NCBI GenBank assembly: GCA_964502465.1
Contig: CAZCWX010000713.1
Span: 1-6,641 of the forward strand
Length of the DNA stretch: 6,641 nucleotides
Source of the DNA: CAZCWX01 sp964502465
GTDB lineage: Bacteria > Desulfobacterota > Binatia > Bin18
Direction of reading: 5' to 3'
The notes under the pieces are model-generated. The model saw only the letters and a list, made by a program, of their open reading frames with translations, was not told the DNA's origin and ran no database searches. Both the position numbers and the translations under genes were made by a program. Positions 5,164-6,641 of this stretch are shown here, piece by piece (position 1 is the first letter of the stretch; each line of letters starts with the position of its first letter).

Positions 5164-5649
5164 TTAGAGAGGGGTGACCAACAATGATTGAATTTTGCTG
5201 GTATCAACTACAACGATCTTTTCTTTGAACCTGGGAACGCCATTGGCGAAGACAATCTGATCGCGGTACTCACCGACACTGTACACCTCGGTCGTGCCGT
5301 AGTGCACGGGATCCAGTGTGGTCCGGAACACCGCATAATTCGCGCGCGCGGTGATCACTCCGTTATTCTGACCGGTCACGCGGATCGCACTCACGAGATG
5401 ACGGTAGACATGGGGAGCAAACAGATTCGCTTGTCGATGCGCGACAATGCGATCCTGCAGCATGCCCCGACTATCGCAATACATCAGGGCAATCGGCAGC
5501 CCCTGGTCTACATTCTCGCGCGGCAAGATTTTGTAGACGCAGTCCTCGGTAAAGAATTCCGGCCATGCTTCTAAACGATCCTCATCGATGCACTGCACGT
5601 ACGCATGGAGCAGTTCCTCGATGGTATAACGGAGATCCTGGCTGTCCAT
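5164..5649 (-). CDS. Aromatic-ring-hydroxylating dioxygenase beta subunit
   Basis: A 161-residue protein with the cystatin/SnoaL-like cone fold of ring-hydroxylating dioxygenase small subunits (PF00866 type). Visible family blocks are IEELLHAYVQCIDEDRLEAWPEFF, then YKILPREN (39-46), LPIALMYCDSRGMLQDR (51-67), PHVYRH (79-84), the ANYAVFRT strand, and RFKEKIVVVDTSKI (140-153). The beta subunit is structural: it forms the base of the alpha3-beta3 Rieske oxygenase that adds both oxygen atoms to an aromatic ring. No alpha subunit, ferredoxin or reductase is in the window. Downstream is the LLM gene rather than an alpha gene, and upstream is repeat DNA. The start is firm: AGGGGGT lies 5 nt before ATG and an in-frame stop is at 5671-5673. 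It could be an orphan beta working with a distant alpha, or a SnoaL-like enzyme of its own. Confidence 0.85.
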   Translation of the reverse strand: MDSQDLRYTIEELLHAYVQCIDEDRLEAWPEFFTEDCVYKILPRENVDQGLPIALMYCDSRGMLQDRIVAHRQANLFAPHVYRHLVSAIRVTGQNNGVITARANYAVFRTTLDPVHYGTTEVYSVGEYRDQIVFANGVPRFKEKIVVVDTSKIQSLLVTPL

Positions 5650-5710
5650 TCCTGACCCCCTCGGCTGCGGTTAATTGAAGCCCATCAGTCAGCGAAATAT
5701 ACCCAGCAAG

Positions 5711-5725
5711 GCCAACCAGGTTGGC
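5711..5725. promoter_or_regulatory. 15-bp palindrome in the dioxygenase leader (operator candidate)
   Basis: GCCAACC-A-GGTTGGC is a perfect 7-1-7 palindrome between the promoter candidate and the dioxygenase ATG. An overlapping CAACCA/TGGTTG pair (5713-5718, 5727-5732) offers a second symmetry. It could bind a dimeric repressor. The regulator is unknown. Confidence 0.4.
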
Positions 5726-5792
5726 TTGGTTGAGGCGGATGGCACCCATTTCTACGTCGTCATCCCTGTCTCGGGGACACCTCACGCTCGGC

Positions 5793-5822
5793 ACGATAGC
5801 CGGGTTCTGCTAATACTGTCAA
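5793..5822 (-). promoter_or_regulatory. Candidate sigma70 promoter for the dioxygenase beta-LLM unit
   Basis: On the minus strand a perfect TTGACA (complement of 5817-5822) is followed by TATCGT (complement of 5793-5798; 4 of 6) with an 18-bp spacer. The predicted start is near 5786, giving a leader of about 135 nt with the 5711-5725 palindrome inside. The -35 touches the edge of the heptamer array. Confidence 0.45.
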
Positions 5823-5961
5823 GCAGTAAGCGGTCAGCCGTCAGCTTTCAGCAAAAATGTGCAAGGCCAAAGGCTCCAGGCTGTGGGCGAAAGGGCCCTT
5901 GAAGCCTGCAGTCTCTAGCCTCAACCCTACTGACTGCTGAAAGCTAATAGCTGAACGCTTA
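5821..5961. repeat. Degenerate heptamer array that folds back on itself
   Basis: From 5821 the sequence reads as about 20 seven-base units in one phase. Left units carry AGC near the start (AAGCAGT, AAGCGGT, CAGCCGT, CAGCTTT, CAGCAAA); right units carry GCT in a mirrored place (ACTGCTG, AAAGCTA, ATAGCTG, AACGCTT). The ends form an imperfect inverted repeat: 5827-5853 against 5935-5961, 23 of 27 positions complementary allowing for degeneracy. The middle (AGGCT and AGCCT units) can also pair. No open frame of interest covers it. It lies between the dioxygenase promoter and the 3' end of the FnIII gene, so it could end that gene's transcript. Such heptamer repeats are known as dispersed elements in several bacterial groups. 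Confidence 0.7.
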
Positions 5962-5972
5962 TGTCAGCGCTT

Positions 5973-6641
5973 TTATGGAGCGACGTCTACCGCTGGATGA
6001 TAATCGAGGTCGTTGGTCAGAAGGACTTCTTTGAGCATCACCTGGTCACCTGACTGGTTGATACTGAAGGTATGAACCCCAGCAGGAAGATAAAACAGCA
6101 CAGGGCCTCCCAGGGTGCGATCGTGCACCCGGTTCCACAGCCCAGCGCTTCCCTGAGTCTCCTCACTACTCTCCCATACAATAGCGGCTTCGTCATTAAA
6201 ATTCACAGTCACCAGGAATGAAAGATTGTCGGTTTCAGCTCGCACCAGACCCCACATCACATAGACTCCATCTTGAGGCACGGCAAAATCATAGAGTGTT
6301 TCCTCTGTAGGGTACACCAGGGCGTCTTTCCCACTCCAATCATCGGGTATCAGCGAGGAGGTGGTATCGGACGGAAGACTGTTCATGACCGCAGAGGGTA
6401 ACGGAGAAAGCACTACCCTCTCTCCCTCCGCCTTTTCTTCTGCTGCTAGATCATGGGGGATGACTGCGGTTCCCCCAGCGCTTGAGGGGCTCGCTTGTTG
6501 ACCGGCATTCATCGATTTCGCCTGAGGAACGTGCACGGCCAATTCTGTGGAGTACGCACTTTCTTTCCCGTTCTTATCGTACGCCGTTACCGTAAAGTAG
6601 TATGTCCGCCCAGCGGCAAGACCGTGTAGCGTATAAGCAGT
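5973..6641 (-). CDS. Fibronectin type III plus beta-sandwich protein, probably extracellular, N-terminus off the window
   Basis: The frame is open to the right edge, so the 222 residues seen are the C-terminal part. The TTG at 6542-6540 is not a real start, because sense codons continue upstream and encode GLAAGRTYYFTVTAYDKNG, the classic end of a fibronectin type III domain (residues ~1-36). Next is a ~55-residue low-complexity linker rich in Ser, Ala, Pro and Glu. The last ~125 residues form a domain with alternating hydrophobic strands, a W-N-R turn (GLWNRV), LPAGVHTFSI and QVMLKEVLLTNDLDYHP. That ending resembles galactose-binding or carbohydrate-binding (CBM6/35-like) jelly rolls, where the pattern is W-x-R, L-x-A-G-x-H-T, LD-x-x-x-x-T-N-D. 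A role in binding polysaccharide outside the cell is inferred. No membrane anchor or sorting signal is seen at the C-terminus. Confidence 0.75.
   Translation of the reverse strand, partial: TAYTLHGLAAGRTYYFTVTAYDKNGKESAYSTELAVHVPQAKSMNAGQQASPSSAGGTAVIPHDLAAEEKAEGERVVLSPLPSAVMNSLPSDTTSSLIPDDWSGKDALVYPTEETLYDFAVPQDGVYVMWGLVRAETDNLSFLVTVNFNDEAAIVWESSEETQGSAGLWNRVHDRTLGGPVLFYLPAGVHTFSINQSGDQVMLKEVLLTNDLDYHPAVDVAP

Noticed and set aside
5188..5574. Plus-strand open frame opposite the dioxygenase beta gene
   Set aside because: The minus-strand frame carries all family motifs and a good ribosome site; this one has none.
5582..5902. Small open frames on both strands across the dioxygenase leader and heptamer array
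   Set aside because: They run through repeat and promoter sequence and show no similarity to known proteins.
5821..5961. CRISPR array
   Set aside because: The units are 7 bp, contiguous and degenerate, with no spacers and no cas genes nearby.

Overview
This window looks like chromosomal DNA from a metabolically versatile environmental bacterium. It has moderate GC, well-spaced genes on both strands, many catabolic or accessory enzyme families, and short dispersed palindromic repeats between genes. That mix (BKACE, CaiB/BaiF CoA-transferase, LLM flavin oxidoreductase, ring-hydroxylating dioxygenase beta, Uma2) recalls Desulfobacterota-like, Binatota or Entotheonella-type genomes. This placement is an inference from gene content; no marker gene is present.

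Layout, left to right. The 3' part of a beta-keto-acid cleavage enzyme (BKACE/DUF849) homologue enters from the left edge and ends at 540. It converges on a TfoX N-domain protein (minus strand, 717-1238), and the gap between them is almost filled by a foldback repeat (551-706). Divergent from the TfoX gene, about 30 bp away, is a small secreted DUF4124 protein with a Pro/acidic tail (1269-1844). Next comes a CaiB/BaiF (class III) CoA-transferase (1941-3137), a repeat-rich gap carrying a 14-bp inverted repeat (3154-3214), and a Uma2-type PD-(D/E)XK protein (3309-3890). Uma2 converges on a minus-strand pair: a ring-hydroxylating dioxygenase beta subunit (5164-5649) followed by an LLM flavin-dependent oxidoreductase (3955-5022). 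Each of the pair has its own sigma70-like promoter candidate and a palindrome nearby. The stretch 5650-5972 holds the promoter and leader of that pair plus a 140-bp degenerate heptamer array that folds back on itself. A minus-strand gene for a fibronectin-III plus beta-sandwich (probably extracellular) protein runs off the right edge.

How the genes might work together. The BKACE, CoA-transferase, dioxygenase beta and LLM proteins all suit breakdown of organic acids or aromatic/xenobiotic compounds, but they lie in separate transcription units and no complete pathway is visible. The dioxygenase alpha subunit, ferredoxin and reductase are not in the window. I see no convincing new multi-gene system. 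The points most worth a second look are the BKACE homologue that lacks two expected active-site residues, the two composite foldback repeats, and the dyad overlapping the promoter in front of the LLM gene.
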